A stretch of DNA of 64,000 bases from Musa acuminata AAA Group (GCF_036884655.1 NC_088342.1:14661501-14725500), one strand, 5' to 3'; numbered from the stretch's first letter, positions 12,692 through 24,797 are shown. Made by a program: numbers and translations. The notes: a model not told the origin generated them from the letters alone.

Positions 12692-13856
12692 TGTTAGGAT
12701 TAAAATCAACACTAGGACGGGGCGGGGGAGCGGTGAATTAGTACTTTGATAAAAACCTCAACGATTCAAAAACTTTTGTTCGATGAAAAACCGTGTCAGA
12801 AATGTTGAAGGTGTACTTGACTTAGAATAAGTGCAATAAGCAATTAAAACAATATCAATGATAATGAAAAGCATAATAGAAATGCAAACTAAGATTTATA
12901 GTGGTTCGATCGTTGTGATCTACGTTCACTCCCAATTCCTCTTCCGTTGAGGCCACTAGCATTCACTAACGGTCTTTTTTCAATGAGTGAAGACCATTTA
13001 CTTTCTTACAACTTTTTCTCCTTTTTGTAGGTTTAGGAGACAAACTTTACAAGCCACTCACCTCTCTCTTAAATTAAAATCAACACTTAGAGCTAGAGGA
13101 GGGGAATTCTCATAAGATTACAATAGTGTTTTTCCTAATTTTTGTTCTCAATTGATGTGTTAATCGAGCAGGGATGAGTGGGGTTTTTATAAGCCCCAAA
13201 TGGATTCAAATTTAGAGTTAAAATGGTCTCATCCTACGTTTTTGGGGTATTAGCAATACCATCGCGAGTATTGGGTGGTACAACTGCCTGCTAGTCTGAC
13301 ATTGGGCGATACCATCGCCTGACACACTAAGACTAGGTGGTACCACCACTTGATATAGCTCCAAGTGGCTGAATGAGCCATCCAACCAATCCAATTCAGC
13401 TTTATTTTGGGGCTAGTTGGCCCCTATTTGAGTTGGCATTGTTTCTTCCAAATACTGACTCAATTAGACCTAAACTAACTCGATCTAGACACAATTGATT
13501 CCAAATGTGAATCCTTTGTTATCCGGCATGTCATTGGTTCATCCAGTGCTTCGTTCGATCTTTCGACGCATCATTCTCTCCTTCGGTATATTGCCCAATT
13601 GGCATGTTGACTCACATAATGTCCGATCCTTCGGCTCGATGCCCGAACTCATGACACAAAGTCCTTCCAGCACGTCGACCATTCCACCAGCCCAACATCC
13701 AATCTTTTGATATATTCTATTCCAGCCCAATGTCTGATTCTTATGGTGTCAATCGATTTGTCTTTTCTTGATCAAGGTTAATCTTGTGTCACTCAAAATA
13801 CAGATTATATCGTAAACTCATCAATTCTTTTCATCATCAAAATCTAAGATTCAACA
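12692..13856 (-). repeat. 5' LTR of element B
   Basis: Plus-strand ends TGTTAGGATT and GATTCAACA. It aligns with 8382-9629 along its length, with many substitutions and small indels. The U5-end stem is degraded (CACTAGG versus TTAGTAC). Confidence 0.88.
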
Positions 13857-14514
13857 AAATTCTCTTTTCATTTCTAGCAAAGAGACAAAATTATCCCACA
13901 AAGATCAAAGTATAATAATGATATTCTGATCAAGAAAATAGAATTATATCGAAAGAACATATTAAATAACAAATATATATATGTGTATGTATGAAGCAAT
14001 ATCAAGCTAACATGAATATATACATAACTAAGAGATTAAAGGCTTAAAGTAGCAATATGAGACTCTTTTAAGAAAGGATTTTAGCAAAAAAAATCAAACT
14101 ATCAAAATGTAGACAAAAAAATTATGCAAGTTTGAGAATAATCTATTCTAGCAAAACTTATAGGCTAAGTTGTAGTAGATATTCAAATAGATAAATATTT
14201 TCCAAATTAATCAAGTAAGATATTGTTGGAAAGGTATATAAGTCTAGTTTTTAATAAAATAAGTTTTGGGCAAATCAAAATTATTTTAAAAATTTAAAAG
14301 CAATTTAATATAGATATGTTAGATCATTTTATCTCTATTTAGTAAATTTGAAGGGATCAATTAAAATAAATATTTAATAGGCATTTATATTTTAAAACAT
14401 TTATATTTATAGAGAACATTACAGTTAAAATAAGGTAGATAGGTTAGGATTATCATAATTCTATAATTGTCAGTTTATAACTTAATTGAAGTTGATGCTA
14501 TTTGAAAGTGACAA
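13857..14514. other. AT-rich interval, nothing recognised
   Basis: It starts with the TSD of B (AAATT). No motif, reading frame or LTR border is supported. Confidence 0.5.
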
Positions 14515-15045
14515 TGTTAGGATCTTAATGACATTAAGAGATCAAGTGAATTAGTGCAATAGTATTTATAATCGATTTTTAAAAAATTAATATGTTTTGA
14601 AAACTCAATTAATCATGTTAAAAATACAAGTAAAGAGAATAAGACTAAATCACGAGTAAAAGGGCAAGAAAAGAGATGAAAACTAATTTATAGTAGTTCG
14701 GTCTTCCCGACCTATGTTTATTCTCGATTCCTCTTCCCTCAAGGCTACAGACTTTCATTATCAATCTTCTTTACAACAGAAAAAGATTAACTACTTTTAT
14801 TAAAGCTATTTTCTTTTTCAGGCTTAGGAGATAACCTTCACACTCTTTTTTACATAAGATCACTCACCTCTTACGACTTAGAATTACAATTAAACTCAAG
14901 AGAAGGAAAGAACTCAAATTATGCTCAAAATGAGAACTTATAATACTTCACTAGCTTAAGAATGGATGCTCCATCAACTAAGCATAAGTGGGATATTTAT
15001 AAATGTTGAAAAATTATGGGTTGACATATTATACACAGCGAAAAA
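14515..15045 (-). repeat. Eroded LTR fragment, B-like family
   Basis: It begins TGTTAGGATCTTAATGACATTAAG and continues with GTGAATTAGTGC and, near 14690-14760, the shared TTCGGTC...GACCTATGTTTATTCTCG...CCTCTTCC segment of these LTRs. A TATA-like box lies on the minus strand at about 15000. Similarity is lost near the start of the next LTR fragment, so the U3 half is missing. Confidence 0.65.
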
Positions 15046-15286
15046 CAAAAACAAAACTAGATTTTTCAAAGTCAAGTACTTAGTCGTTGTGCGACGATTG
15101 GTACATGAGAAAATTGTAAAATAAAAAAATCACACATATCATGTTAGAAGTGTTACCTAGAGAGATCATATATCCCCAAACTTTTTAGATCCGATAGATT
15201 GGATGAAGGAGAACTTGCGTACTCCTCTCTAGCGATGATCTATATAGCAGATGCAACGACGATGCTCCTTAGATCACTGTAGGATC
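15046..15286 (-). repeat. F-type LTR (Z), left piece
   Basis: It aligns with the left end of the F LTR (16140-16340): shared TGCGACGATTGG, GTGTTACCTAGAGAGATC and CTCCTCTCTAGC. It is split from its other half (37291 onward) by element G. The TSD GGATC ends this piece at 15282-15286. The left border is approximate. Confidence 0.75.
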
Positions 15287-16139
15287 TATTAGGATCAAGA
15301 GCACTAACTTTCAACGATTAAAACTGTGTTCTTATGATAAAAGCGATTTCGATAGAAAAGCCAATTCATAAATCACTTTAACTTGTGATCAAGGGAGATG
15401 CAGTTAAAGCGAATCTATGAAAGTAGTTTGCAGTTATGATGGAAATTAGAATGTAAGCGCAAAGTGAAATATGATGTTCGTACGATAAAACTGATTTACG
15501 TCTAAACGCCGATTCGAAAAATACTAAACTTTGAAACACGATCGTAAATGCGCAGAAGGCAGTAAGCTACTGAGGAGGTTTGCAGTAAAGATAATATGCT
15601 CAAAGTAAATGCAAACTGAGATTTAGAGTGGTTCGATCAATCTTGACCTACATCCACTTTTGGCTTCCTCCACCGACGAGGTCACTGACGTCCACTAGAG
15701 GCCTTCCTTCAATAGGCGAAGGCCAACCACCTTTTTACAGTTTCATTCCTTTTGACGGGCTTAGGAGACAACCCTTACAGAATTTTCTTTCCTCTCTTGA
15801 CAGATTAAAACTTGGAAGAAAAGAGGGAGGAGAACTTCTAGACTTTACAACACTTTTGAGCTCTAAAATCATAAAGAAAGATCAAGCTTTCGGTGCCTTT
15901 GGGTTGCCCTTTCATTGCTGAAAGGGTGTGGTATTTATAGGCCCCAACCCAATTTGAATTTCGAGCTCAAAATTGTCATCTCCCGGAATTCCGAGGTCTG
16001 GCGGTTGCACTGCCTAGCAAAGCTCGAAGACTGAGCCTCTAGGCGGTGCCACCTCTTGTCAGGGGCGGTTGCACCTCCTGCTAGAGCTCGGAGACCGAGC
16101 TCAGGCAGTGCCACCGCCTGACTAGGGTGGTTACACCTC
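15287..16139 (-). repeat. 3' LTR of G, U5-side piece
   Basis: It aligns with 35474-36400, but lacks the hairpin/poly(G) segment and GTGAATTAGTGCAGCGG that follow AAGAGCACT in the other LTR. It ends in the palindrome array at GGTGGTTACACCTC, where F begins. Confidence 0.85.
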
Positions 16140-17202
16140 TGTCAGATTCCCAAAGATATGTTCGTCGTCGTGCGAAGATTGGTGCGTAAAATCCGCGAAA
16201 CTTAAAACTGCGTATAGAGTAGATTGTGTTACCTAGGGAGATCGTATATCTCTGTTTCCTTGCAAATCTTTAGGAGAGGGTGAAGGAGGTCAAGCGTCCT
16301 CCTCTCTAGCAGTGATCCACATAGCAGGGCTACGACGACGCTCCTCAAAACTCCAGGCCTGCTCTGAGGTGGAGAGGGGGAGGAGAATAGGAGAGGCAAG
16401 CAAAGGCTCTAGCCTATGAGGCTCTGAATCCCTCCTATTTATAGAGGTCCCCTGTCAAACCCTAATGGGTCCTCCCCTAGTGGGTATTGGATTTGCATCC
16501 AATAAGACAAGGGCTCCGTCGGATATCTCATATCAGAACCTCTACACATCGCAATACCTGCCATATGTGTGTGACCCTCTAGGCCCAATATCGAGCTAGT
16601 CGTGAGTCATACCTGCCAGAACTCCTTCTAACTCAATGAATTATTATCTCTGTAATACTTGACTCATCGACTACGGACGTACTAGGCCACTACGCCGTAG
16701 TCCCCAGACGATACAGGGGAATCCAATCCATTAGACCTGTTTGTCCTCAGTTACCGTGTACCTATAGTCCCTTATCCATCTAATATCCCAGAGACCGTAT
16801 ATTGAGCATGGTGCTGTCAGACCCATATGGTTTCTACTCGAGTCTTGCTCTAATGGATTCTCCCGGAGAACTCTTTCTCTCTCAACCCGAATGACCCTGG
16901 CCAGGGATTTTTCTGAGCAAGAACATATGGGATATTCTTCTCAGGACGTCGAGAGTGGATGATCCTCTATCGACACTCAATAGCCCTCAAAAGGTCGACT
17001 ACCACTCCCAATGACCAGCTGTACTAGATCTGGGACAGCCAAACCTATAAGTCTGGTATCAAAGATTGGAGCACTCATACAGGACATCCTTGGTGTCTAA
17101 AGTCTAAGGACCAGATACACCACTAGGACTACAGAATCGTTGTCTGACAATAAGGCATTATCAACCATCCAGCATTCCGTAAGCGGATCAATCAGTGAAC
17201 TC
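16140..17202 (-). repeat. 3' LTR of F, first piece
   Basis: It contains a minus-strand TATA box (TATAAATA, 16437-16444). From ACGGACGTACTAGGCC (about 16672) it matches 30155 onward almost base for base. It ends at the TSD AACTC (17198-17202) created by insertion of C. The uninterrupted copy at 30676 onward reads GTGAACTCATTCTCC, proving the join. Confidence 0.9.
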
Positions 17203-19131
17203 TGTTAGGATCGAGAGCACTAAGAGGGGGGGGGTGAATTAGTGCAGCAAAAAACTTTATGCGATTAAAACGAAACTGTGTTCGAATAATAAAAACAATT
17301 TCTGTGTAAAATCCGATTCTAAGCAAGATGATATTAAAGTTAATCTATGTAGGCAGTTTGCAGCTATGGTAAAGCTCAAAACGTAAACGCAATCTGAAAT
17401 ATGATGATCGTACGAAAAAGCAGATTTACGTCTAAACGCTGATTCGGAAAGTAAAAGGATTGAAACCCGATCGTAAAAGCACAGAAGGCAGTAAGCTTTA
17501 GAGGAGGTTTGCAGTAAAGATAATATACTCAAAGTAAATGCAAACCGAGATTTAGAGTGGTTCGGTCAATCTTGACCTACTCCACTTTTGGCTTCCTCCA
17601 CCGACGAGGTCACCGACGTCAACTAGAGGCCTTCCTTCAATAGGCGAAGGCCAACCAATATTTTACAATTTCACACCTTTTGACGGGCTTAGGAAACAAC
17701 CCTTACAGAATTTTCTCTCATCTCTTTACAACTCAGAACTTGGAAGAATAGAGGGAGAAGAACTTTTGGCCTTTACAATAATTTTGAGCTCTAAGAATCA
17801 CAGAAAAGGATCAAGATTTCGGTGTATGTCTGTGCCTTTTCAGTGCTGAATGGGTGGGGTATTTATAGGCCCCCACCCAGTTCAAATTTGGAGCTCAAAA
17901 CTGTCAATTCCCGGAATTCCGGGATCAGGCGGTTGCACCCCCTGATTGGAGCGGTTGCACCGCTTGGCAGAGCTTGAAGACTGAGCCTCTGGGCGGTGCC
18001 ACCTCCTGTCAAGGATGGTTGCACCTCCTGCCAGAGCTCGAAGACTGAGCTCAGGCGGTGCTACCTCCTGACTGAGGCGGTTGCACCGCTTAGCCAGAGC
18101 TCGGAGACCGAGCCCAGGCGGTGCCACCTCTGTCAAGGGCGGTTGCACCGCCCAGTCTCGCTCGGAGACTGAGCCCAGGCGATGCCACCTCCTGGCTGGG
18201 GCGGTTGCACCGCCCAGTCTCCCTGGGAGACTTAGCCCAGGCGGTGCTACCTCCTGGCTTGGGCGGTTGCACCTCCCACAGCAATCAGGGTCCGAATGGG
18301 TAGATCCATTCGGCCCAATTTGGGTTTTTCAGGGGCCCAATTGCCCCAAGATTAAGCTAATGGGATCACCTCCCATTTCCAACTTAATCATTGTGCTTAC
18401 TACGATAAATCCTAAGACAATTTCTGCAACTTGCTCCGGTGCGTCAATCGCTTCTTCCAGCGTGTTTCCGGCGAACTTCCGTCGATCATCCGATGAACCC
18501 TCGGTGATGCTCCTGCGGACTTCCGGCAAACTCCTGGACTTGCGACGATCCACTTGGCGAGTTCCAACGAGCTTCTTTGGCAAGCTAATGGACTTCTCGG
18601 ATTTGTTCCCGCAGAACCTCCGACGACCGTCCGAACATCTGTCGAACTCTCGAACTCCCAACATGATCGTTATCTTGATTCCGGCGTAACTCCTGCTGCA
18701 TGTCTTACTTCCATCGTAGTTAAACCTGCACATGTAAAACAAAACTTCGATCGAGACAATTAATCCTAAGCAATTAACCAAGTTGTCCGGCATGTCATTG
18801 GTCCCTCGACGCTTCGTCCGATTCTTCGGCGCATCGTCCTTTCCTACAGCCTATTGCCCAATCGACCAGTTGACTCCGCAACTCCGATATCCTTGGCACA
18901 ATACCCGCTCTTCTTGGCCCGATGCCCGAGTCCATGGCCCGAAGCCTTCTATCGATACGTCGACCGTTCCACCGGCCCGACGTCCAATCTTCTGACATGT
19001 TCCTCCGGCACAACATGATTTTCCTACTTTAATTGTCTCATCCTGATCGAAGCATCCTGCGTCACTCAAAACACAGATTAAATCATAAACATATATCAAG
19101 TGGTTTCATCATCAAAATACGAGATTCAACA
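17203..19131 (-). repeat. 3' LTR of element C
   Basis: Ends TGTTAGGATCGAG and GAGATTCAACA. Features in plus order: U5 hairpin (17217-17245) with a 9-G run, minus-strand TATAAATA (17860-17867), palindrome array (about 17927-18280), GGCGA/TTCCG-rich U3 region (18430-18680), and the conserved TTTTGATGATGA-type segment at the end. Confidence 0.95.
17927..18280 (-). repeat. Palindrome array in the U3 of C
   Basis: About ten copies of GGCGGTTGCACCGCC or GGCGGTGCCACCTCC variants alternate with GAGCTCGGAGACTGAGCCC-like spacers. Each unit is an inverted repeat (GGCGGT...ACCGCC). The array lies upstream of the TATA box in element sense. Confidence 0.9.
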
Positions 19132-19153
19132 ATCTCCCCCTTTTTGATGATGA
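19106..19153 (-). promoter_or_regulatory. PPT/3' LTR junction with nested inverted repeat (C)
   Basis: Arms TCATCATCAAAA (19106-19117) and TTTTGATGATGA (19142-19153) are a perfect match. Between them lie the LTR end and the element-sense PPT AAAAAGGGGGAGAT, with inner arms GAGATT/AATCTC. Confidence 0.9.
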
Positions 19154-19331
19154 CAACTACTTGATGACGGAGTTAACCTTAACACCCAGAGTTTAAACAA
19201 ACTCCCCCTATCAATGTGCCATATTGATAGAACCTTGAATTTAAACTGAATTCAAGTCATTGCAATATTCATCATGAATACTTGCAACACGTCATCATGA
19301 ACTTATGCATAACATGTCATTTCATCAACAT

Positions 19332-19364
19332 ACTTCTCCTTTGTCATCAACAAAAAGGAGAAGT
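19332..19364 (-). repeat. Internal PPT hairpin of C
   Basis: ACTTCTCCTTTGT (19332-19344), loop CATCA, then ACAAAAAGGAGAAGT (19350-19364). The arms pair over about 13 bases apart from two extra A residues. Confidence 0.85.
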
Positions 19365-19439
19365 ACCACAATCAAGTGTTTGTGATATTGGTTCAAGTCA
19401 TTGCATGAAAAACATAATATCAAGTTTTATCATCATGCA

Positions 19440-20060
19440 GTTTTGAAGCTAGAAAATTTAGCAAATGTTACATCATGCTTCGAACATTCAAGCTATCAAG
19501 TTTTAGATATGCAAGTTTTACAGCATACAAGATAGCACTTTTAGAACATGCAAGCTAGCAATGTTACAACATTTTAGAACTTGCAAGCTAGCAATTTAGA
19601 GATGTTCAAGAAGGCAACTCTTGCTTCTTGAAATATGCAAGTTGCAAGCTAGCAAATTTTTACGATATGCAAGTTTTGCTTCTTGAGATAGGCAAGATAG
19701 CACTTTTGCAATTTTTGTTTGGCAAGCTTGTGATGTTCAAGATAACAAGCTCTTTCTTCTCTTTTGAGAAGTGTCATTTTTGCTTTCTTTGCAAAGTGCA
19801 AGCTAGCAAAATGCCAAACTAGCAAGAGATAATGTTTTACATGAGGCAAGCAAACAATTTGGCAAGTGTTACATTTGCATCTTCTCTTTAGATGTGCAAG
19901 ATGGTAAACAAGTTTTTACATTTTCTTGACATTTCAAGCTAGCAATTATCGGTGATGTTCAAGATAGCAATTTCTTGACATTTCAAGTGTAATTTTTTTT
20001 TTTTAATCTTTTTCTTGAATTGTGCTAGCAATCTATCTCCCCCTTTGTCATTGTCAAAAA
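19440..20060 (-). repeat. GCTAGC-motif array in the interior of C
   Basis: About nine GCAAGCTAGCAA-like motifs lie among TTTTGCTTCTTGAGATATGC-type filler, ending at TCTCCCCCTTTGTCATTGTC (about 20035). It is homologous to the arrays of B, G and S. Confidence 0.85.
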
Positions 20061-21546
20061 GAAGGGAAAAACCCTTTACATCAATTTCTAAATCATGACA
20101 AAGTTAAGTAATCATTCTTATTTGTGCATCATTATTGTTTCAATGCACAAATTCATTAACATTACATTTCATTTTTTTATGCACGATACCGAAAAATCAA
20201 TCATCATCATGAGCATATCAAACATGATATTCAAGCATTCATGATATATCATTTTGGCAACATGATCATAGATATTCAAACGATGGTATCTAAATGTCAG
20301 AATTCATTACATCCTATTATGCATGATCATTAACTCCTCATTTGTATTTCATGCATTATTTCATTTCATCTCATAAGGAATATCAAGAAGAGTTATTGGA
20401 TGATGAGATAAATATTTTATGAATACACGGAATTGTATAAAAATCATATCATAAGTGTTTCATGTATTCATATTATCACATGAAGCATATTATCATTTTT
20501 AAGATTCATAACATGAATAACGTTATTACTATTTCATCAAAATCAATTTCGAGATTCACACAATATCATGAAATCATTAATCTCGATAAGATGGGAAAAG
20601 CATTTTCTTTTTAAGTGATTCTTTTAACACATCATAAAAAACTCATTTATAATTCAAGTGATTTACAAGATATCATAAATGAATTTATCACTTGTATTTC
20701 ATCAAAATCGAGAACTCTAGAGATAGAAAATGATTGAAGCATTTAATCATGATTGAAGCATGATTCATATTTAAAGTGTATCTTATGTCGTAAATACGAA
20801 TCAAGCATTTGTCAAATCTGAAATCATCCTCAAAATTACATTCAATAAATTCATATATGACAAGCATAGATTTATTGAAAAATCAATAAGATAGAGGATT
20901 ACATTTCAAGTGTTCATCAATTGTAGCATTTCATCACATGGTAAGATATCAATGCGTAAAATTACGATACAAGTTCTTGATATCTTAACGCATGATGCAA
21001 ACATGGCATAATGCAAATTTGGCAATCATAGCATCAATTCATATAAGCATTGCAAATATGGCAATCATATCAATTCATATATCTCTTGATGATGCAAGCA
21101 TGGGATAATCATAGCATAGTGTTTATAGCATCAATTCATATATTTCTCCCCTTTTTTAAGTGTTTCATCTTAAGTGATCGATTTCATGTTAGCATGCCTT
21201 TTCATTTATGTCAAATGAAAACATGCATCAATTTTTAAAGCCAATGTTATTATCATGAAAATCGATAATCCATAATTATCAAGAATCATCATACATAATT
21301 TCAAAAATATATACTCATAACTTCAAATTAAACATGATTTAATATACTCAAAATCGAGAAATAACAATGGACATCAACATGACACACATTATTACTTCTT
21401 AACCATGATTTCATATTTTCAATCACAATCATTTTGTTTGTTTATCATAAAATATGCAATATTATCATTTTCGAAATTACTAGCATGATCATAATATATA
21501 TTTTTTAAAAAACATTAATTCTAAACTAAAAAAGAAAATGAAAGCA
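20061..21546 (-). other. AT-rich non-coding interior of C
   Basis: No reading frame with recognisable motifs. It is rich in CATGAT, TCATCA and similar words and has a further PPT-like TTCTCCCCTTTTTT near 21147. It aligns in texture with 33250-34480 of G and 56930-58320 of S, so it is a conserved part of the non-autonomous element. Confidence 0.7.
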
Positions 21547-22498
21547 TCAAGTAATTTCAAAATAAATTAGGGGGATTTCGATTACCTCATCATTGAAAGT
21601 GGTTAAGGCGTAGTTTGCCACCTCGCCTTTGTTGATTTTCTCCTCGTCTTCGGAGGAGCTCGATTCATCCCAACTTTATGTTCTTCTTCTTTGGCCTCTT
21701 CCTTCGTTCAAGTTTATTGTTTATTTTAGATTTTTGTTTAATAAACTTATTAAGATTTAGTGTTCGAAGTTCAAGTTCATCATTGTCCTCATCACTTGAG
21801 TCATCGTTCAAGTGGTATTCATTTGTCCGGAGTTCCAAATCCTTCCTGTTCTTTGGAAGGTGATTTTGTTCATCTTGTGCATTGTGCACCATTTCATATG
21901 TCATCAACGAACCAATTAGTTCTTCAAGTGGTAAGTTGTTTAGGTTTTTTGCTTCTTATATTGCAGTTACTTTTTGATCCCACTTCTTAGAAAGAGAACG
22001 TAAAATCTTGTTTACGAGTTCAAAATCCGAAAAACATTTTCCAAGAGCTCTTAAACTATTGTTGACATCCGTGAAACGGGTGTACATGTCGCCTATAGTC
22101 TCGCTTGGTTGCATTCGAAAAAGCTGAAAATCATGCAATAAAATATTAACTTTCGAGTCTTTGACTCTACTAGTTCCCTCGTGTGTGATTTCAAGTGTTC
22201 GCCAAATGTCAAAAGTCGTTTTGCACGTAGAAATCCGATTGAACTCATTTTTGTCCAAAGCGCAAAATAAGGCATTCATAGCCTTTGCGTTTAAAGAAAA
22301 ATACTTCTTCTCCAAATCCGACCATTCGTTCATCGGTTTAGAGGGAAGTTGAAAATCGTTTTCAACGATATTCCATAAATCCAAATTCATAGAAGTCAAG
22401 AAAACTCTCATTCGAGTTTTCCAATAAGTGTAGTCCAATCCGTTAAACAACGGTGGACGAAAAATCGATAAGCCCTCTTGAAAGCCATGAAGAGCCAT
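21547..22498 (-). pseudogene. gag: gag of element C, one nonsense and one frameshift
   Basis: The start codon at 22496-22498 lies about 40 bases beyond the PBS. The first 180 codons are open and give a UBN2-type copia gag: LFNGLDYTYWKTRMRVFL, then PMNEWSDLEKKYFSLNAKAM, DIWRTLEITHEGTSRVKDSK and SETIGDMYTRFTD. A TAA at 21956-21958 (CAA in related copies) interrupts it. The frame then continues through the EELIGSL helix, LPKNRKDLELR and acidic DDSSDEDNDELEL. An extra T near 21680 shifts the frame just before the SSSEDEEKI...YFEIT end that the G copy keeps open. No CCHC zinc knuckle is present. Gag would form the particle; with these lesions C would depend on protein from another element. Confidence 0.88.
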
Positions 22499-22534
22499 TT
22501 CTCTCGGGTGTAAATCCGAAATGAGAAATACCCC

Positions 22535-22548
22535 GCTCTGATACCAAC
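22535..22548 (-). other. Primer-binding site of C
   Basis: In element sense GTTGGTATCAGAGC, the full initiator tRNA-Met PBS, directly beside the 5' LTR. Confidence 0.95.
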
Positions 22549-24481
22549 TGTTAGGATCGAGAGCACTAAGAGGGGGGGGGGGGGTGAATTAGTGCAGCGG
22601 AAAACTTTCTACGATTAAAACGAAACTGCGTTCGAATGATAAAAATAATTTCTGTATAAAATCCAATTCTAAGCAAGATGATATTAAAGTTAATATATGT
22701 AGGCAGTTTGCATCTATGGTAAAGCTCAAAACGTAAATGCAATCTGAAATATGATGATCGTACGAAAAAGCAGATTTACGTCTAAACGTTGATTCGGAAA
22801 GTAAAAGGATTGAAACCCGATCGTAAAAGCGCAGAAGGCAGTAAGCTTTAGAGGAGGTTTGCAGTAAAGATAATATGCTCAAAGTAAATGCAAACCGAGA
22901 TTTAGAGTGGTTCGGTCAATCTTGACCTACTCCACTTTTGGCTTCCTCCACCGACGAGGTCACCGACATCAACTAGAGGCCTTCCTTCAATAGGTGAAGG
23001 CCAACCACCCTTTTACAGTTTCACTCCTTTTAACGGGCTTAGGAGACAACCCTTATAGAATTTTCTCTCCTCTCTTTACAACTCAGAACTTGGAAGAACA
23101 GAGGGAGAAGAACTTTTGGCCTTTACAACAATTTTGAGCTCTAAGAATCACAGAAAAGGATCAAGATTTCGGTGTATGTCTATGCCCTTTCAGTGTTGAA
23201 TGGGTGGGGTATTTATAGGCCCCAACCCAGTTCAAATTTAGAGCTCAAAACTGTCAATTCCCGGAATTCCGGGATCAGGCGGTTGCACCTCCTGACTGGA
23301 GCGGTTGCACCGCCTAACAGAGCTCGAAGACTGAGCCTCTGGGCGGTGCCACCTCTTGTCAGGGGCGGTTGCACCTCCTGCCAGAGCTCGAAGACTGAGC
23401 TCAAGCGGTGCTACCTCCTAACTGAGGCAGTTGCACCGCTCAGCCAGAGCTCGGAGACCGAGCCCAGGCGGTGCCACCTCTGTCAGGGGCAGTTGCACTG
23501 CCCAGTCTCGCTCGGAGACTGAGCCCAGGCGGTGCCACCTCCTGGCTGGGGCGGTTGCACCGCCCAGTCTCCCTAGGAGACTTAGCCTAGGTGGTGCTAC
23601 CTCCTGGCTTGGGCGGTTGCACCTCCCACAGCAATCAGGGTCCGAATGGGTAGATCTATTCGGCCCAATTTGGGTTTTTCAGGGGCCTAATTGCCCCAAG
23701 ATTAAGCTAATGGGATCACCTCCCATTTCCAACTTAATCATTGTGCTAACTACGATAAATCCTAAGACAATTTCTGCAGCTTTCTCCGGTGCGTCTATCG
23801 CTTCTTCCGGCGAGTTTTCGATGAACTTCCGTCGATCATCCGATGAACCCTCGGTGATGCTCCTGCGAACTTCCGGCAAACTCCTGGACTTGCGACGATC
23901 CACTTGGCGAGTTCCGACGAGCTTCTTTGGCAAGCTAATGGACTTCTCCGATTTGTTCCCGTAGAACCTCCGATGACCGTCCGAACTTCCGTCGAACTCT
24001 CGAACTCCCAACGTGATCGTTATCTTGATTCCGGCGCAACTCCTGCTGCATGTCTTACTTCCATCGTAGTTAATCTTGCACATGTAAAACAAAACTTCGA
24101 TCGAGACAATTAATCCTAAGCAATTAACTAAGTTGTCCGGCATGTCATTGGTCCCTCGACGCTTCGTCCGATTCTTCGGCGCATCGTCCTTTCCTGCAGC
24201 CTATTGCCCAATCGGCTAGTTGACTCCGCAACTCCGATATCCTTGCCACAATACCCGCTCTTCTTGGCCCGATGCCCGAGTCCATGGCCTGAGGCCTTCT
24301 GTCGATACGTCGACCATTCCACCAGCCCGACGTCCAATCTTCTGACATGTTCCTCCGGCACAACATGATTTTCCTGCTTTAATTGTCTCATCCTGATCGA
24401 AGAATCCTGCGTCACTCAAAACACAGATTAAATCATAAATATATATCAAGTGGTTTCATCATCAAAATACGAGATTCAACA
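22549..24481 (-). repeat. 5' LTR of element C
   Basis: Same layout as 17203-19131, with a 13-G run in the U5 hairpin loop (stems 22563-22569 and 22589-22595) and TATAAATA (minus) at 23210-23217. By eye about 5 differences per 100 bases from the other LTR in the first 200 bases. Confidence 0.95.
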
Positions 24482-24721
24482 AACTCATTCTCCAATGAGC
24501 ACTTGTACTGTATCCCTAGTGTCCCTACACGAGTAGCTATGAGACCAGCTGCATCCATCATATGGACGGGTATACAGCACACTAGTCTATCCGGTTATCA
24601 TGATGTCCCTCTCGAGTAACCTATGACCGGGATTATTTAGGATATGTGTTTAAAGGTGAATCGATCTCATTATCGTGATCTCATCACGATCTGATTCCCA
24701 TTGCACAAATCTAAGGACATC

Positions 24722-24797
<76 letters not shown>

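Larger units (their letters stand above)
8382..13856 (-). mobile_element. Element B: gag-only Sirevirus-like LTR element
   Basis: Two LTRs (8382-9629 and 12692-13856) in minus orientation flank a 3.06 kb interior. The flanks read TAATT (8377-8381) and AAATT (13857-13861), a 5-base TSD with one substitution. Next to the right (5') LTR is a PBS complementary to initiator tRNA-Met, and next to the left (3') LTR is the polypurine tract. The interior codes for a decayed gag, the gag-protease linker and only the first part of protease. Integrase and reverse transcriptase are absent, replaced by about 1.65 kb of AT-rich non-coding DNA with GCTAGC-motif repeats. Divergence of the LTRs indicates an old insertion. 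Confidence 0.88.
17203..24481 (-). mobile_element. Element C: gag-only LTR element, best-preserved of its kind
   Basis: LTRs 17203-19131 and 22549-24481 are close in sequence and nearly equal in length (1929 and 1933). The perfect TSD is AACTC (17198-17202, 24482-24486). PBS, gag, GCTAGC array, internal PPT copies and a terminal PPT are present in that order in element sense. There is no protease, integrase or RT anywhere in the 3.4 kb interior. It inserted into the 3' LTR of F and is the youngest layer of the nest. Confidence 0.96.

Noticed and set aside
16129..16139. Target-site duplication for element F (GGTTA left, GGTTG right)
   Set aside because: The left copy is six bases away from the TG start of the LTR and has one mismatch. 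The region is a repeat array rich in GGTTGCACC, so a chance match is likely.
18081..18793. Overlapping frames of 154-202 codons on both strands, repeated at 23431-24143
   Set aside because: They lie wholly inside the LTRs of C, over the palindrome array and CpG-rich block. Their repetition follows from LTR duplication, not from a gene.
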